Below are positions 9,089 to 16,801 of a stretch of DNA of 34,509 nucleotides, piece by piece. Each line of letters begins with the position of its first letter. Within the stretch, counting starts at the first letter, position 1. The notes beneath the pieces were generated by a model, which worked only from the letters and a program-made list of their open reading frames with translations, was not told the DNA's origin and did not search any database. A program made the position numbers and the translations under genes. Origin of the DNA: Chloroflexota bacterium (lineage in GTDB: Bacteria; Chloroflexota; Dehalococcoidia; Lucifugimonadales; Lucifugimonadaceae); assembly GCA_018650185.1 (NCBI GenBank), contig JABIGL010000176.1, positions 1-34,509 on the forward strand, written 5' to 3'.

Positions 9089-9352
9089 TTACTCGTCGCC
9101 TACGCCTTTTGTGCCGAGGTAGTCCACGACGTCCTGAACGGTGTTCAGGGTTTCGGCGTCCTCGTCAGATATCTCCAACGGCGTGTCGTCATTGCCGCCG
9201 AACTCTTCCTCGAGTGCCATGATCAGCTCGACCACGTCAAGCGAGTCAGCTTCGAGGTCCTCGGTGAAGGACGACTCAAGCTGAATGTCATCGGGCTCCA
9301 CGCTGAGTTTGTCGGCTGCGATGTCACGCACCCGCTCGAAAACCGTCGCCAT
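9089..9352 (-). CDS. acpP: Acyl carrier protein
   Basis: The small acidic carrier that holds growing acyl chains on a phosphopantetheine arm during fatty acid synthesis. The attachment site is Ser37 in [18 protein letters not shown]. At 87 aa it is slightly longer than the usual 77-80 aa because of a short insertion after helix II (around [11 protein letters not shown]) and a longer C-terminal tail. ATG 9352 has an excellent GGAGG 6 nt upstream, consistent with high expression. A candidate promoter lies in the 129-bp gap upstream, so it may be transcribed both on its own and with nusB and fabD. Its partner FabD is encoded two genes upstream. Confidence 0.97.
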   Translation of the reverse strand: MATVFERVRDIAADKLSVEPDDIQLESSFTEDLEADSLDVVELIMALEEEFGGNDDTPLEISDEDAETLNTVQDVVDYLGTKGVGDE

Positions 9353-9422
9353 TCGTTACCTCCGTAACAGGGGTGTTTCTTAATTAACTGTTTTTGGTCT
9401 TGGTCTGTAGTTGTCGGGAGCC

Positions 9423-9453
9423 ATCCTAAAAGCATGCCCCCGTGTCCGGTCAA
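9423..9453 (-). promoter_or_regulatory. Candidate sigma70-type promoter for acpP
   Basis: On the minus strand TTGACC (9448-9453) and TAGGAT (9423-9428) are separated by 19 bp. The -35 matches 5 of 6 consensus positions and the -10 matches 4 of 6; the spacer is longer than ideal. The predicted start would leave a leader of about 60 nt before acpP. It is a pattern match only. Confidence 0.35.
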
Positions 9454-9481
9454 GTATGTTTCGACTTCATCCGAAGGCCGA

Positions 9482-10084
9482 TTATCCTAGCACCGTCCCG
9501 AGGACTCCGTTCACAAACCTTGGAGACGTTTCGGAACCGTACAACCTCGCTATCTCCACCGCTTCGTTCGCAATCACGGCCGGTGGAGCCTCATCATCCC
9601 CCTCAAACGCTAGTTCTGCGAGCGCCAACCGCAGGATTGTCCTGTCCACACGGTCTATCCGTGCAACCGGACGGGCCGGGGCCAGTACGGCAAGTCGGTC
9701 ATCCAGGGTCAGCCTGTTCATTTCTACCGCCTCAACCAGCCGCAAAGCGAAGGCCTGTAAATCCTTTTCGAGGCCGTCACGTTCCGCTATCTGCTCCAGA
9801 GCCGTAGTCGCCGGATGTCCTGTGCTCTCCGCCTCATACAGTGCCTGTACGGCCGCAGCACGTGCAGCACGACGGCCTGTGGGAGTTTCAGATTCCGTCT
9901 CGAAATCCGGCTCCATGTGGATCAAACCCGGTGTTTGCGGTGAAAGCGTTTCAGGCGGCGGCTCCGGTAACGGAATATCGTCTCCGCGCTCGTCATACCG
10001 GCGCGGAGCAGCATCATCCGGATTTATATTGCCCTGATACCTTGGATTCGAGGGTTTCCGGGGATTCTGGGGCGCGCCGGTCAA
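9482..10084 (-). CDS. nusB: Transcription antitermination factor NusB
   Basis: NusB binds boxA RNA with S10 (NusE) in antitermination complexes, notably for rRNA operons. The conserved helical domain runs from GRRAARAAAVQALYEAE to the C-terminus (about the last 130 residues), with the family patterns ARIDRVDRTILRLALAEL and VIANEAVEIARLYG. In front lies a proline- and acid-rich extension of about 70 residues not found in typical NusB (about 140 aa). The start is uncertain. TTG 10084 has GAGG 5 nt upstream; a GTG at 10120 has no clear ribosome site; an ATG at 9916 would remove the extension but lacks a clear site as well. It sits between fabD and acpP, an unusual location for nusB. Confidence 0.88.
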   Translation of the reverse strand: MTGAPQNPRKPSNPRYQGNINPDDAAPRRYDERGDDIPLPEPPPETLSPQTPGLIHMEPDFETESETPTGRRAARAAAVQALYEAESTGHPATTALEQIAERDGLEKDLQAFALRLVEAVEMNRLTLDDRLAVLAPARPVARIDRVDRTILRLALAELAFEGDDEAPPAVIANEAVEIARLYGSETSPRFVNGVLGTVLG

Positions 10085-10150
10085 GACAACCTCATAACTC
10101 AATGCCTGAACGACGTACACCAGAACTGTCAGTCACTGGCTCGCCGCTAC

Positions 10151-11089
10151 TTAGCTGGCGAGCGCTACTACGGACTCCATGTCGGAGATGTTTGACATGT
10201 TGGCCTCACGATCGATCCGCCTCATCATCCCGGCGAGCACCTTGCCCTGTCCGACTTCAACGAAGTCGCGCACGCCGTTGCCGAGCATGAACCGAATTGA
10301 GTCAGACCAGCGGACGCAGGACATGATCTGCATGCCCAACTCTTCTTTGATCTCCGCAGCCGTCGTGATGGAACGGGCGTCGCAGTTTGCGATCACCGGA
10401 ACCGCGGGGTCGTGCCAGTCGAGCGAGTCGATGACGTCCAGCAAGCCAGAGCGCGCCGGCTCCATAAGCCCTGAGTGGAATGCGCCGCCCACCGGAAGTG
10501 GTACGCATTTGCGTGCGCCACGGGCCGCAGCAAGGTCGATCGCCTTGGCAAGGGCCATGTGATCGCCTGAGACGATGATCTGGTCATCGGTGTTGATGTT
10601 CGAGATGTAGGTGCCGGTCTCGGTGCAGATTTCCTCGACGGAGAGCTCATCGATGCCGAGAAGTGCAGCCATGCCGCCGGGTCGCTCGTCGCATGCATGC
10701 TGCATGAGGCGGCCACGTTCTACAACCAGTCGGGCGGTGTCAGCGATGCTCAGTGCGCCTGCGACGGCCAGCGAGCTGTATTCACCCAGGCTGTGTCCGG
10801 CCACCATTGCGATGTCCGGGCTGCTGCCTTTCGACTCTTCAAGCGCCTTGTAGGCGGCGAGGGAGACCGCTGTGATGGCGGGCTGTGCGTTCTCTGTCTT
10901 GGTCAGTTCTTCCTGGGGACCTTCGAACATGATCGAGGTAAGCGACCGGCCGAGGGTGTCATCTATTTCATCAAAGACCGCTTTTGCGGCTTTCGAGCCG
11001 TCGTAGAGGTCTTTGCCCATCCCGACGCTCTGTGAGCCCTGGCCGGGGAAAAGGTAGGCGACCTTTTCAATCTGGGAGATTGCTGACAT
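10151..11089 (-). CDS. fabD: Malonyl-CoA:ACP transacylase
   Basis: Transfers the malonyl group from malonyl-CoA to ACP to feed fatty acid elongation. Visible features are the FPGQGSQ start motif (14-20), nucleophile Ser100 in VAGHSLGEYSS, Arg125 (VVERGRLM) for the malonyl carboxylate, and catalytic His205 (GGAFHSGLM). At 312 aa it is full length. ATG 11089 has only a distant AGGAG, about 14 nt away, so translation may depend on coupling with rpmF, whose stop lies 52 bp upstream. It is in the yceD-rpmF-fabD-nusB-acpP run. Its substrate is made by the carboxylase to which accDA in this window contributes. Confidence 0.97.
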   Translation of the reverse strand: MSAISQIEKVAYLFPGQGSQSVGMGKDLYDGSKAAKAVFDEIDDTLGRSLTSIMFEGPQEELTKTENAQPAITAVSLAAYKALEESKGSSPDIAMVAGHSLGEYSSLAVAGALSIADTARLVVERGRLMQHACDERPGGMAALLGIDELSVEEICTETGTYISNINTDDQIIVSGDHMALAKAIDLAAARGARKCVPLPVGGAFHSGLMEPARSGLLDVIDSLDWHDPAVPVIANCDARSITTAAEIKEELGMQIMSCVRWSDSIRFMLGNGVRDFVEVGQGKVLAGMMRRIDREANMSNISDMESVVALAS

Positions 11090-11141
11090 CAGGTTTTAAC
11101 TGCTCCTGCTAGTGCGGTCTGAGGGGGCCGGTTGGCTTGAT

Positions 11142-11372
11142 CTAGTGGTTGTGTCCTGCGTGTTCGTCGATCTCTGAAACCTCAACTCCCGGCTCCTGCA
11201 CGTCAATTACGGAGCGGCCTTTGTAGTAACCGCAAGTGGGACATACCCGATGCGGCAACTTGACCGACCTGCACTGCTGGCAGACGGAAAGGGCACCCCG
11301 TGACAGGAAGTGATGAGCGGCACGGCCGCCCTTACGGGCACGGGAATGTTTTTTCTTTGGAAGCGGGGCCAT
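11142..11372 (-). CDS. rpmF: 50S ribosomal protein L32
   Basis: A small zinc-ribbon protein of the large ribosomal subunit. It has the typical basic N-terminus (PLPKKKHSRARKGGRAAH) and a four-cysteine zinc site, Cys31, Cys34, Cys44 and Cys47. The 76-aa chain is longer than many L32 proteins (about 57-60) because of an acidic, histidine-bearing C-terminal tail (EIDEHAGHNH). GGAG lies 10 nt upstream of ATG 11372. The pairing yceD-rpmF is widely conserved in bacteria and often linked with fatty acid genes, as here. Confidence 0.97.
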   Translation of the reverse strand: MAPLPKKKHSRARKGGRAAHHFLSRGALSVCQQCRSVKLPHRVCPTCGYYKGRSVIDVQEPGVEVSEIDEHAGHNH

Positions 11373-11487
11373 ATGACAGGTTCTCCAGAGGACCGATTCG
11401 AGATGCGAGTCTCATATCACCCAATTCAGTACGCAAGGTATACGCGTTGCGAATTTGGGTTGTTACGGCCCTGTTACAAGTGATTCC

Positions 11488-12018
11488 TTAGATTTTCAGG
11501 TCAAGCAGTCCAGCGAGTCTTGGGTCGATATTCCTGACTTCACACTCACAGGGGTTTGTATTTTGGTTGTTTCCACACTCCGGGCAGATTCCGGCGCAGT
11601 CTGGCTTACAAAGGTTCACGAGGGGCGTTTCAGATATGAAACCCTGCCTCAGCGCCTCTGACGTGTCCAGATCGTTCGCTTCATCTATCCAGAACTCTGG
11701 TATTTCCTCTTCTTCTACGATCTCTTGCCTCAGGAGTGATGATCCCGGGCCGAGGTCGCCGTTCACTGGAAAGTATTCGTCCTCCACTACGGTGTGGAGA
11801 ACCGTGACTGCGGTTTCCAGGCAACGTGCGCATTCGTTGATGCCCGCGCCTGTGGCCTTGCCACGAAGGAGTATCCCGCGGTCGGTGCGGGTGAGTTTGA
11901 CCGAGCCAGATATGCCATGAAAGTCTCCGCCTTCATGCGTGATGGACTCGTCTTCGATCGAATAGACGCGGGAAATTCCTAGCTCTCCAGAGAGAAGGGC
12001 CGCGACGTTATAGATCAT
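11488..12018 (-). CDS. yceD: YceD/DUF177 family protein
   Basis: A 176-aa member of the DUF177 (YceD) family, which in many bacteria is encoded directly before rpmF and has been linked to large-subunit rRNA accumulation. The conserved CARCLE motif is near residue 63, and a C-terminal cysteine cluster (CKPDCAGICPECG, then CECE) resembles a metal-binding ribbon. ATG 12018 lacks a clear Shine-Dalgarno sequence. It is the first gene of the minus-strand yceD-rpmF-fabD-nusB-acpP run, 115 bp before rpmF. A perfect-armed 16-bp palindrome lies 21 bp before its start codon, so regulation of the whole run may act here. Confidence 0.9.
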   Translation of the reverse strand: MIYNVAALLSGELGISRVYSIEDESITHEGGDFHGISGSVKLTRTDRGILLRGKATGAGINECARCLETAVTVLHTVVEDEYFPVNGDLGPGSSLLRQEIVEEEEIPEFWIDEANDLDTSEALRQGFISETPLVNLCKPDCAGICPECGNNQNTNPCECEVRNIDPRLAGLLDLKI

Positions 12019-12039
12019 GGGATTGGTGGTTTAGATATT

Positions 12040-12072
12040 CCGGAACGTGTTCCGGCTCACTGCCCCGTTATA
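12040..12072 (-). promoter_or_regulatory. Operator-like palindrome and -10 box before yceD
   Basis: A 16-bp inverted repeat CCGGAAC-GT-GTTCCGG occupies 12040-12055 with perfect 7-bp arms. On the minus strand a -10-like TATAAC lies at 12067-12072, 11 bp upstream of the palindrome, with no good -35. A repressor bound there would cover about +5 to +20 of the predicted transcript of yceD-rpmF-fabD-nusB-acpP. Geometry suggests an operator; the binding protein is unknown. Confidence 0.45.
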
Positions 12073-12244
12073 CGAGGCTTTACGAGCGGTCGCTGCACCA
12101 GATCCGGGCGCGGTCACTCACATGGTGTATTCGAATTAACCGGGAAATTATCGCGCTCAGGGTTCGCGGGTGCAACAAAGGCGTGTTTGGGCAGGGTGTG
12201 ATGGAGGTCTGTATTTCCGTTTGTGAACGGTCAAACACTGGCGT

Positions 12245-13396
12245 TTAACCGTTTGCGTTGTCGATCAACGCTCGTGAAATGACCAGTTTCTGGATCTCAG
12301 AGGTTCCTTCGTAAATTTCCGTCACACGCTGGTCGCGGTAGATACGTTCAACGGTTGAAGGCTGGAAGTAGCCGGTTCCACCATGGACCTGCAGTGCTTT
12401 GTGGGCGACACGACCCGCTGATTCCGATGCGTACAGCTTCGCCATAGCCGATTCGACGCCATGCGGCAGGCCTTCATCCACCAGTGCTGCAGCCCGATAG
12501 GTCATGAGCCGCGCCGCGTCTACCTCTGTCGCCATATCCGCAAGCATGAATGCGATGGCCTGTTTGTCCGAGAGTGGTCCGCCGAATGCCTCACGTTGCG
12601 TTGCGTACGAGATCGCTGCATCCAGTGCTCCCCGTGCGAGTCCGATGCACTGCGCCGCTATGGACACCCGACTTGAATCAAGCGTTTTGAGCGCTATGGA
12701 GTAGCCCTCGCCTTCGCCGCCGAGCCTGTTTGCCACGGGAACCCGGCAGTCATCAAAGATCAACTCGGCCGTAGATGAACCACGCATACCCATCTTTCCG
12801 TGCTGCGGAACGATGCTGAATCCGGGCGTGTCACGTTCGATAACCAGCGCGCTTATGCCTTTGTAGCGAAGTGCCCGGTCATGGGTAACAAATACGACGA
12901 AGATGTCGGCCGCTTCGGAGTTAGTGATGAAGTGCTTCGTGCCGTTCACCACGTAGTCGTCGCCGTCCTGAACAGCCGTGGTGGACAGCATCAGGGCGTC
13001 TGATCCCGTGCCCGGTTCTGTAAGCGCAAAGGCACCGATTCGTTTTCCGGCGGCCATGTCCGGGATGAATCGCCGCAACTGATCCTCATCGCCATTCTTG
13101 GCGATGGTTTGTGCGGAAAGCGAGATGTGTGTGGCGACCACCGTACTTGTAGAGCCGCAAACTGCGCCAAGCTCCTCCAGCACGACCATGAGATCTCGGT
13201 AACCCCCACCAGCGCCACCAGCCTCCTCGGAGATGCTCAACCCGAGCAGCCCGAGGTCTGCGAGACCCTCCATCTGCTTCTTCGGAAACTTCTCTTCTGC
13301 ATCTACTTCGACGGCCAACGGCGCAACTTCATTTGCGGCAAACTCGCTGACGGTGGCCTTAAGTAGTTCCTGTTGTTGCGTGTAGAAGGGCTGCAT
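12245..13396 (-). CDS. Acyl-CoA dehydrogenase
   Basis: An FAD-dependent enzyme that forms the 2,3-double bond of an acyl-CoA and passes electrons to electron-transfer flavoprotein. At 383 aa it is a classic short/medium-chain type. Motifs are FALTEPGTGSDA (FAD/substrate loop), YATQREAFGGPLSDKQ, and the C-terminal IYEGTSEIQ with the catalytic base Glu363. This position of the base is typical of short/medium-chain and some branched-chain enzymes. It begins 26 bp after the PIG-L deacetylase gene, so the two are probably one transcript. The acyl substrate cannot be read from the sequence. Confidence 0.94.
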   Translation of the reverse strand: MQPFYTQQQELLKATVSEFAANEVAPLAVEVDAEEKFPKKQMEGLADLGLLGLSISEEAGGAGGGYRDLMVVLEELGAVCGSTSTVVATHISLSAQTIAKNGDEDQLRRFIPDMAAGKRIGAFALTEPGTGSDALMLSTTAVQDGDDYVVNGTKHFITNSEAADIFVVFVTHDRALRYKGISALVIERDTPGFSIVPQHGKMGMRGSSTAELIFDDCRVPVANRLGGEGEGYSIALKTLDSSRVSIAAQCIGLARGALDAAISYATQREAFGGPLSDKQAIAFMLADMATEVDAARLMTYRAAALVDEGLPHGVESAMAKLYASESAGRVAHKALQVHGGTGYFQPSTVERIYRDQRVTEIYEGTSEIQKLVISRALIDNANG

Positions 13397-13422
13397 GGGC
13401 CTGATTTCTGCCGAAGTGGCTA

Positions 13423-14115
13423 CTACCTGAACATCTCTATCTTTTTGAAGGACTCGGCCAGCTCCATACCAGCCGTCTTACCTGTCTCGGCCAGACGCTT
13501 CCTGGAGCGTTCGTCTCGCTCCGGATCCCGTAGGCCGACCTGGCTCACATGCGAGTGCAGGGCGTTCTGTCGTGTCTCGAAGTGGTCGGTGACATCTACG
13601 TAGGTGTCGGGTTCCTGCGGCCTGAACAACCAGATCTCTTCGATCTTGTGGGGTTCAAGTCCAGCATCAAGGTGCTCCGGAAAGGCCAGGTGGTCCCGAG
13701 AGTACGGGAACACGGCATCTAACGCTACGCGACCAGAGTAGTAGTGATCTCGATGACGTATGTATGGCCGTCCGGGATCGATGCACATGAAAAGGTCCGG
13801 CTTGTGCTTGCGAATCGCCCAGACAAGGCGCTCCCGGAACTCGGTGGTGTCATCCAGGGCCTGATCCGGAAACCTCAGGAACTCAACGCCAGCAAGACCG
13901 TACACGCGGGCCGCTTCAAGCGTCTCTTTCTCTCGAGTCTTCGCCAGGTCAACCGGATTGATCGATCGGTCACTCGTTCCTTTGTCGCCGTTTGTGCAGA
14001 CCACGAGAGTGACTTTCTTGCCCTCTGCGCACCATTTAGCGATCGTCCCGCCCGCCGCAGACTCGGAGTCGTCCGGGTGCGGGGTGACCACCATTATCGA
14101 TTCAGGTTCGGCCAT
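13423..14115 (-). CDS. PIG-L/LmbE family zinc deacetylase
   Basis: A 230-aa zinc-dependent N-deacetylase of the LmbE/PIG-L family, which acts on N-acetylglucosamine-type or related substrates (for example bacillithiol or mycothiol precursors, or glycolipids). Metal-ligand motifs are clear: PHPDD with His13, Asp15 and Asp16 at the N-terminus, and HRDH with His121 and His124. No signal peptide is visible, so it is cytosolic. ATG 14115 has an AAGGA-type site very close upstream. It is transcribed away from ruvC and leads into the acyl-CoA dehydrogenase. No partner gene for thiol biosynthesis is in the window, so the substrate stays open. Confidence 0.9.
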   Translation of the reverse strand: MAEPESIMVVTPHPDDSESAAGGTIAKWCAEGKKVTLVVCTNGDKGTSDRSINPVDLAKTREKETLEAARVYGLAGVEFLRFPDQALDDTTEFRERLVWAIRKHKPDLFMCIDPGRPYIRHRDHYYSGRVALDAVFPYSRDHLAFPEHLDAGLEPHKIEEIWLFRPQEPDTYVDVTDHFETRQNALHSHVSQVGLRDPERDERSRKRLAETGKTAGMELAESFKKIEMFR

Positions 14116-14261
14116 GTTTCCTTCTTTTTATTTCCTTGTGAGCCCGCCGGGGTTGGATGTGGTCCTCAGCGGGTTGCCCAAAAGGGGCGAGTGCGAGCAT
14201 CTTCGCGGCTCGTTGAGTATGTGCGGCCAAGATCATAGCGCGGGAGAGCGACGGCGGCGCG

Positions 14262-14291
14262 TTGACACTTGACGCGGGCAAACAGGAATAT
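14262..14291 (+). promoter_or_regulatory. Candidate promoter of the ruvCAB operon
   Basis: A consensus TTGACA at 14262-14267 overlaps the start of a second near-copy (TTGACG, 14269-14274). GAATAT at 14286-14291 gives an 18-bp spacer. Transcription would begin about 75 nt before the ruvC ATG, in the 256-bp divergent gap. The -10 is weak (3 of 6), so this is a moderate call. Confidence 0.4.
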
Positions 14292-14371
14292 TGCACTATC
14301 CGTCGGCACTGATCCGACACCGCTCCAACTTTGTTCCTCCCGGCCACTGTGGCCCGCCAGGCTCTCCTTAC

Positions 14372-14863
14372 ATGCGAATTATCGGCGTAGACCCAGGACT
14401 CGTTAACACCGGATACGGTGTGATTGATGTGAACGGGCGGTCGCACGTCGCCGTGGAAGGCGGGGTTTCCAAAACGAAGGCATCAGAGGCGCTGGAGTTT
14501 CGGCTGGCTTCGATCTACCGCGACATCAAAGAAGTTCTCGAAGAGCACAAACCTAATGCAATGGCCGTCGAGGACCTTCATTCCCGGTATCGCAATCTGA
14601 AAACTGCGATCATCATGGGTCACGCACGCGGCGTCGTTGTTCTCGCTGCTGGCGAGGCGGGCATTCCGGTGTTCAACTACCAGCCGACCCAGGCAAAAAA
14701 CCTCGTGACCGGATCAGGACGGGCGGACAAAGAGCAGGTCCAGCAGGCTGTAGCGGTTCACTTGAGATTGCCGGGACTGGATAACGAACACGTGGCAGAT
14801 GCGTTCTCCATCGCCATCGCCCATGCCATGATGTCAGACAGCCCGGTGGCGAAAGCGATTTGA
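14372..14863 (+). CDS. ruvC: Holliday junction resolvase RuvC
   Basis: Endonuclease that cuts Holliday junctions symmetrically after RuvAB branch migration. The 163-aa protein has an RNase H fold with acidic active site Asp7 (GVDPGLVNTGYG), Glu67 (AVEDL), His140 and Asp143 (EHVADAF). The His at the third position is known from other RuvC proteins, such as that of Thermus. The N-terminal MRIIGVDPG fixes the start at ATG 14372, although the upstream ribosome site is weak. It is the first gene of ruvC-ruvA-ruvB. Confidence 0.97.
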   Translation: MRIIGVDPGLVNTGYGVIDVNGRSHVAVEGGVSKTKASEALEFRLASIYRDIKEVLEEHKPNAMAVEDLHSRYRNLKTAIIMGHARGVVVLAAGEAGIPVFNYQPTQAKNLVTGSGRADKEQVQQAVAVHLRLPGLDNEHVADAFSIAIAHAMMSDSPVAKAI

Positions 14864-14900
14864 CCGGTAATTCGGTGTTAACCAAGCGGGGACAAGAAAT

Positions 14901-15548
14901 TTGATTAGCTATATCGAAGGCAAGGTCCATCGCTTCGACAGGTCTGAAGAGATCGTCGTGATCAACGCCGGCGGGGTTGGCTACCAGATCGTGGTTCCGA
15001 AGTTCGTGATGAGTGCATTGTCGGCACGACCGACCAACGTGGGCGATGAACTGGGGCTAGAAACGTATTACCACGTGACGGACAGGCAGCCGAAACCGGT
15101 CCTCGTGGGATTCCAGCGACCACATGAGCGGGCTTTCTTCGAGCAACTGATCCAGGTAGAAGGTCTTGGACCCGTGCGAGCAGCGAAGGCGATGATCTTC
15201 TCCGTCTCGACTATCGCACAGGCCATCGAGGCGGAAGATCTGCGGGTGCTTCAGCGTATGCCGGGCATCGGTGCACGGGCGGCGCAAAAGATTGTTGCCA
15301 CGCTCAAGGGCAAGGTTGTGGAGACGGCCATGCTGCGGGATGAGGGCTACGATGATGCACCGGCCAAGGTTGCCGTTGGCGCTGGTACGGGTCGTGACGA
15401 GGCGGTCGAAGTGCTGGTAAATCTTGGTTACCGACAACCGGAGGCGGAACGGGACGTGGACGAGGCCATCATGGCGAACCCGGAACTGGCAACTGCGCCT
15501 GAAGAGTTGATTCGAGAGATATTCAAGGCACAGGCCGTAGCGGGATAA
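14901..15548 (+). CDS. ruvA: Holliday junction DNA helicase subunit RuvA
   Basis: DNA-binding tetramer that holds the four-way junction and loads RuvB. The N-terminal OB fold is recognisable (MISYIEGKV...). Two helix-hairpin-helix motifs follow (EGLGPVRAAKAM and MPGIGARAAQKIVATL). After a linker, the C-terminal domain III that contacts RuvB is present (EAVEVLVNLGYRQPEAE). The length, 215 aa, is normal. The conserved MI-Y-EGKV start forces a TTG start codon at 14901. It follows ruvC by 37 bp. Confidence 0.97.
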   Translation: MISYIEGKVHRFDRSEEIVVINAGGVGYQIVVPKFVMSALSARPTNVGDELGLETYYHVTDRQPKPVLVGFQRPHERAFFEQLIQVEGLGPVRAAKAMIFSVSTIAQAIEAEDLRVLQRMPGIGARAAQKIVATLKGKVVETAMLRDEGYDDAPAKVAVGAGTGRDEAVEVLVNLGYRQPEAERDVDEAIMANPELATAPEELIREIFKAQAVAG

Positions 15549-15564
15549 GCTCACGACGATGCCC

Positions 15565-15600
15565 AATCACCCCATGCATCACTCCCCAAATCACTCCAAG
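15565..15600 (+). repeat. Three 12-bp tandem repeats before ruvB
   Basis: In the 63-bp ruvA-ruvB gap the element ATCAC(C/T)CC occurs at 15566, 15578 and 15590, exactly 12 bp apart, giving three imperfect copies (AATCACCCCATG, CATCACTCCCCA, AATCACTCCAAG). The last copy runs into the AAGGA that serves as the ruvB ribosome site. Confidence 0.5.
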
Positions 15601-15611
15601 GATTAAAAGCG

Positions 15612-16712
15612 TTGGCAAGAGAGAAGGTCACCCTGGGTGGTGACGACGACCAGGCCAACGAAGCCGAACAGGCGGCAGACGCCGAGTTACGGATCGTTGC
15701 GGGTGAACGCGCCGATTCCGAAGACCAGGCGATTCTCCAACTACGACCTCGTGACTTTGAGGAGTACGTCGGCCAGAAGAACGTGATGCACAGCCTTAAG
15801 ATCGCAGTGAAGGCGGCTGTAAACCGGGGAGAGCCGGTCGATCACGTGCTGTTTCACGGTCCGCCGGGACTTGGAAAGACGACGCTCGCACACATCATCG
15901 CCCGTGAGATGAACGTGCGATTGGAGCACACCTCTGGACCGGCGCTTGAAAGACCTGCCGACATGGTTGGACTTTTGTCCAATCTTGAGGCCGGGGCTGT
16001 CCTATTTATCGATGAGATTCACCGCCTGTCCAGCGCCGTCGAAGAGTATTTGTACTCGGCGATGGAGGATTACCGGGTCGATTTCGTTACCGGAGCCGGT
16101 GCGTACGCAAAGACACTGAGCTTCCCGCTCCAGCCGTTCACACTAGTGGGCGCCACCACCCGGGCAGGGCTTCTCAGTTCCCCTCTAAGGGACCGGTTCG
16201 GCATGGTCTATCACATGGAGTACTACTCGGACGAGGAGTTGACCTCTGTAGTGAAGCGATCCGCCGGGATTCTTGGCGTTGAGGCAAATGAGGAAGGCGC
16301 TGCGGAGATCGCACGCCGCTCACGAGGTACGCCGCGGATCGCGAACCGATTGTTACGACGGGTTCGGGACTTCACCCAGGTGGAGGCGGATGGTCGGCTG
16401 ACGCAGGATGTCGCAGCAGCGGCGTTGAATATGGAGGGTGTGGACGAGCTTGGGCTGGACCGGCTAGACCGGCTTTATCTGACGACGCTTGCACACCAGT
16501 ACCGGGGCGGACCTGCCGGGATCGCTGCGATAGCGGCGACTGTCAATGAGGAGCCGCAAACGCTGGAGGATGTGGTCGAGCCCTTCCTACTGAAGATGGG
16601 CTTCATCATCCGGACTCCCGGCGGACGGCGTGTTACTTCAGAGGGGTCTGTGCACGCCGGTATACCGCCGAGTCGACTCGGGGACGGAACTTCGCAAGGG
16701 ACGCTGCTTTAG
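15612..16712 (+). CDS. ruvB: Holliday junction DNA helicase subunit RuvB
   Basis: AAA+ hexameric motor that drives branch migration with RuvA. Walker A GPPGLGKTT has Lys89, Walker B LFIDEIHRL has Asp134 and Glu135. PLRDRFG contains the family's arginine finger and TPRIANRLLRRVRD the sensor-2 region. The C-terminal winged helix ends near GFIIRTPGGRR, followed by an extra tail of about 20 residues. An N-terminal acidic extension of about 40 residues precedes the core. The start is a TTG at 15612, about 10 nt after an AAGGA site; there is no ATG before the conserved core. It is the last gene of the ruv operon, ending at a hairpin. Confidence 0.97.
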   Translation: MAREKVTLGGDDDQANEAEQAADAELRIVAGERADSEDQAILQLRPRDFEEYVGQKNVMHSLKIAVKAAVNRGEPVDHVLFHGPPGLGKTTLAHIIAREMNVRLEHTSGPALERPADMVGLLSNLEAGAVLFIDEIHRLSSAVEEYLYSAMEDYRVDFVTGAGAYAKTLSFPLQPFTLVGATTRAGLLSSPLRDRFGMVYHMEYYSDEELTSVVKRSAGILGVEANEEGAAEIARRSRGTPRIANRLLRRVRDFTQVEADGRLTQDVAAAALNMEGVDELGLDRLDRLYLTTLAHQYRGGPAGIAAIAATVNEEPQTLEDVVEPFLLKMGFIIRTPGGRRVTSEGSVHAGIPPSRLGDGTSQGTLL

Positions 16713-16717
16713 GGGAG

Positions 16718-16741
16718 CGACGGCTTTGCCGTCGTGTTTAT
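16718..16741 (+). terminator. Stem-loop terminator after ruvB
   Basis: Five bases after the ruvB stop, CGACGGC (16718-16724) pairs perfectly with GCCGTCG (16728-16734) across a TTT loop and is followed by TGTTTAT. The stem is short and tight, and the T-tract is imperfect. The placement between convergent genes supports a terminator. Confidence 0.55.
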
Positions 16742-16744
16742 CCT

Positions 16745-16780
16745 CCCTCACCCTAGCCCTCTCCCACGGGGGGAGGGGGC
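16745..16780. repeat. C-rich/G-rich inverted repeat between convergent genes
   Basis: The sequence CCCTCACCCTAGCCCTCTCCC is followed by ACG and a G-run (GGGGGGAGGGGG). CCCTCTCCC (16757-16765) can fold back on the G-run with one mismatch. This motif type is familiar as a dispersed intergenic repeat in many bacterial genomes. It may also help stop transcription arriving from the minus-strand ABC genes. Confidence 0.5.
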
Positions 16781-16801
16781 CAGATAGCCCCCGGCCAGGG
16801 T

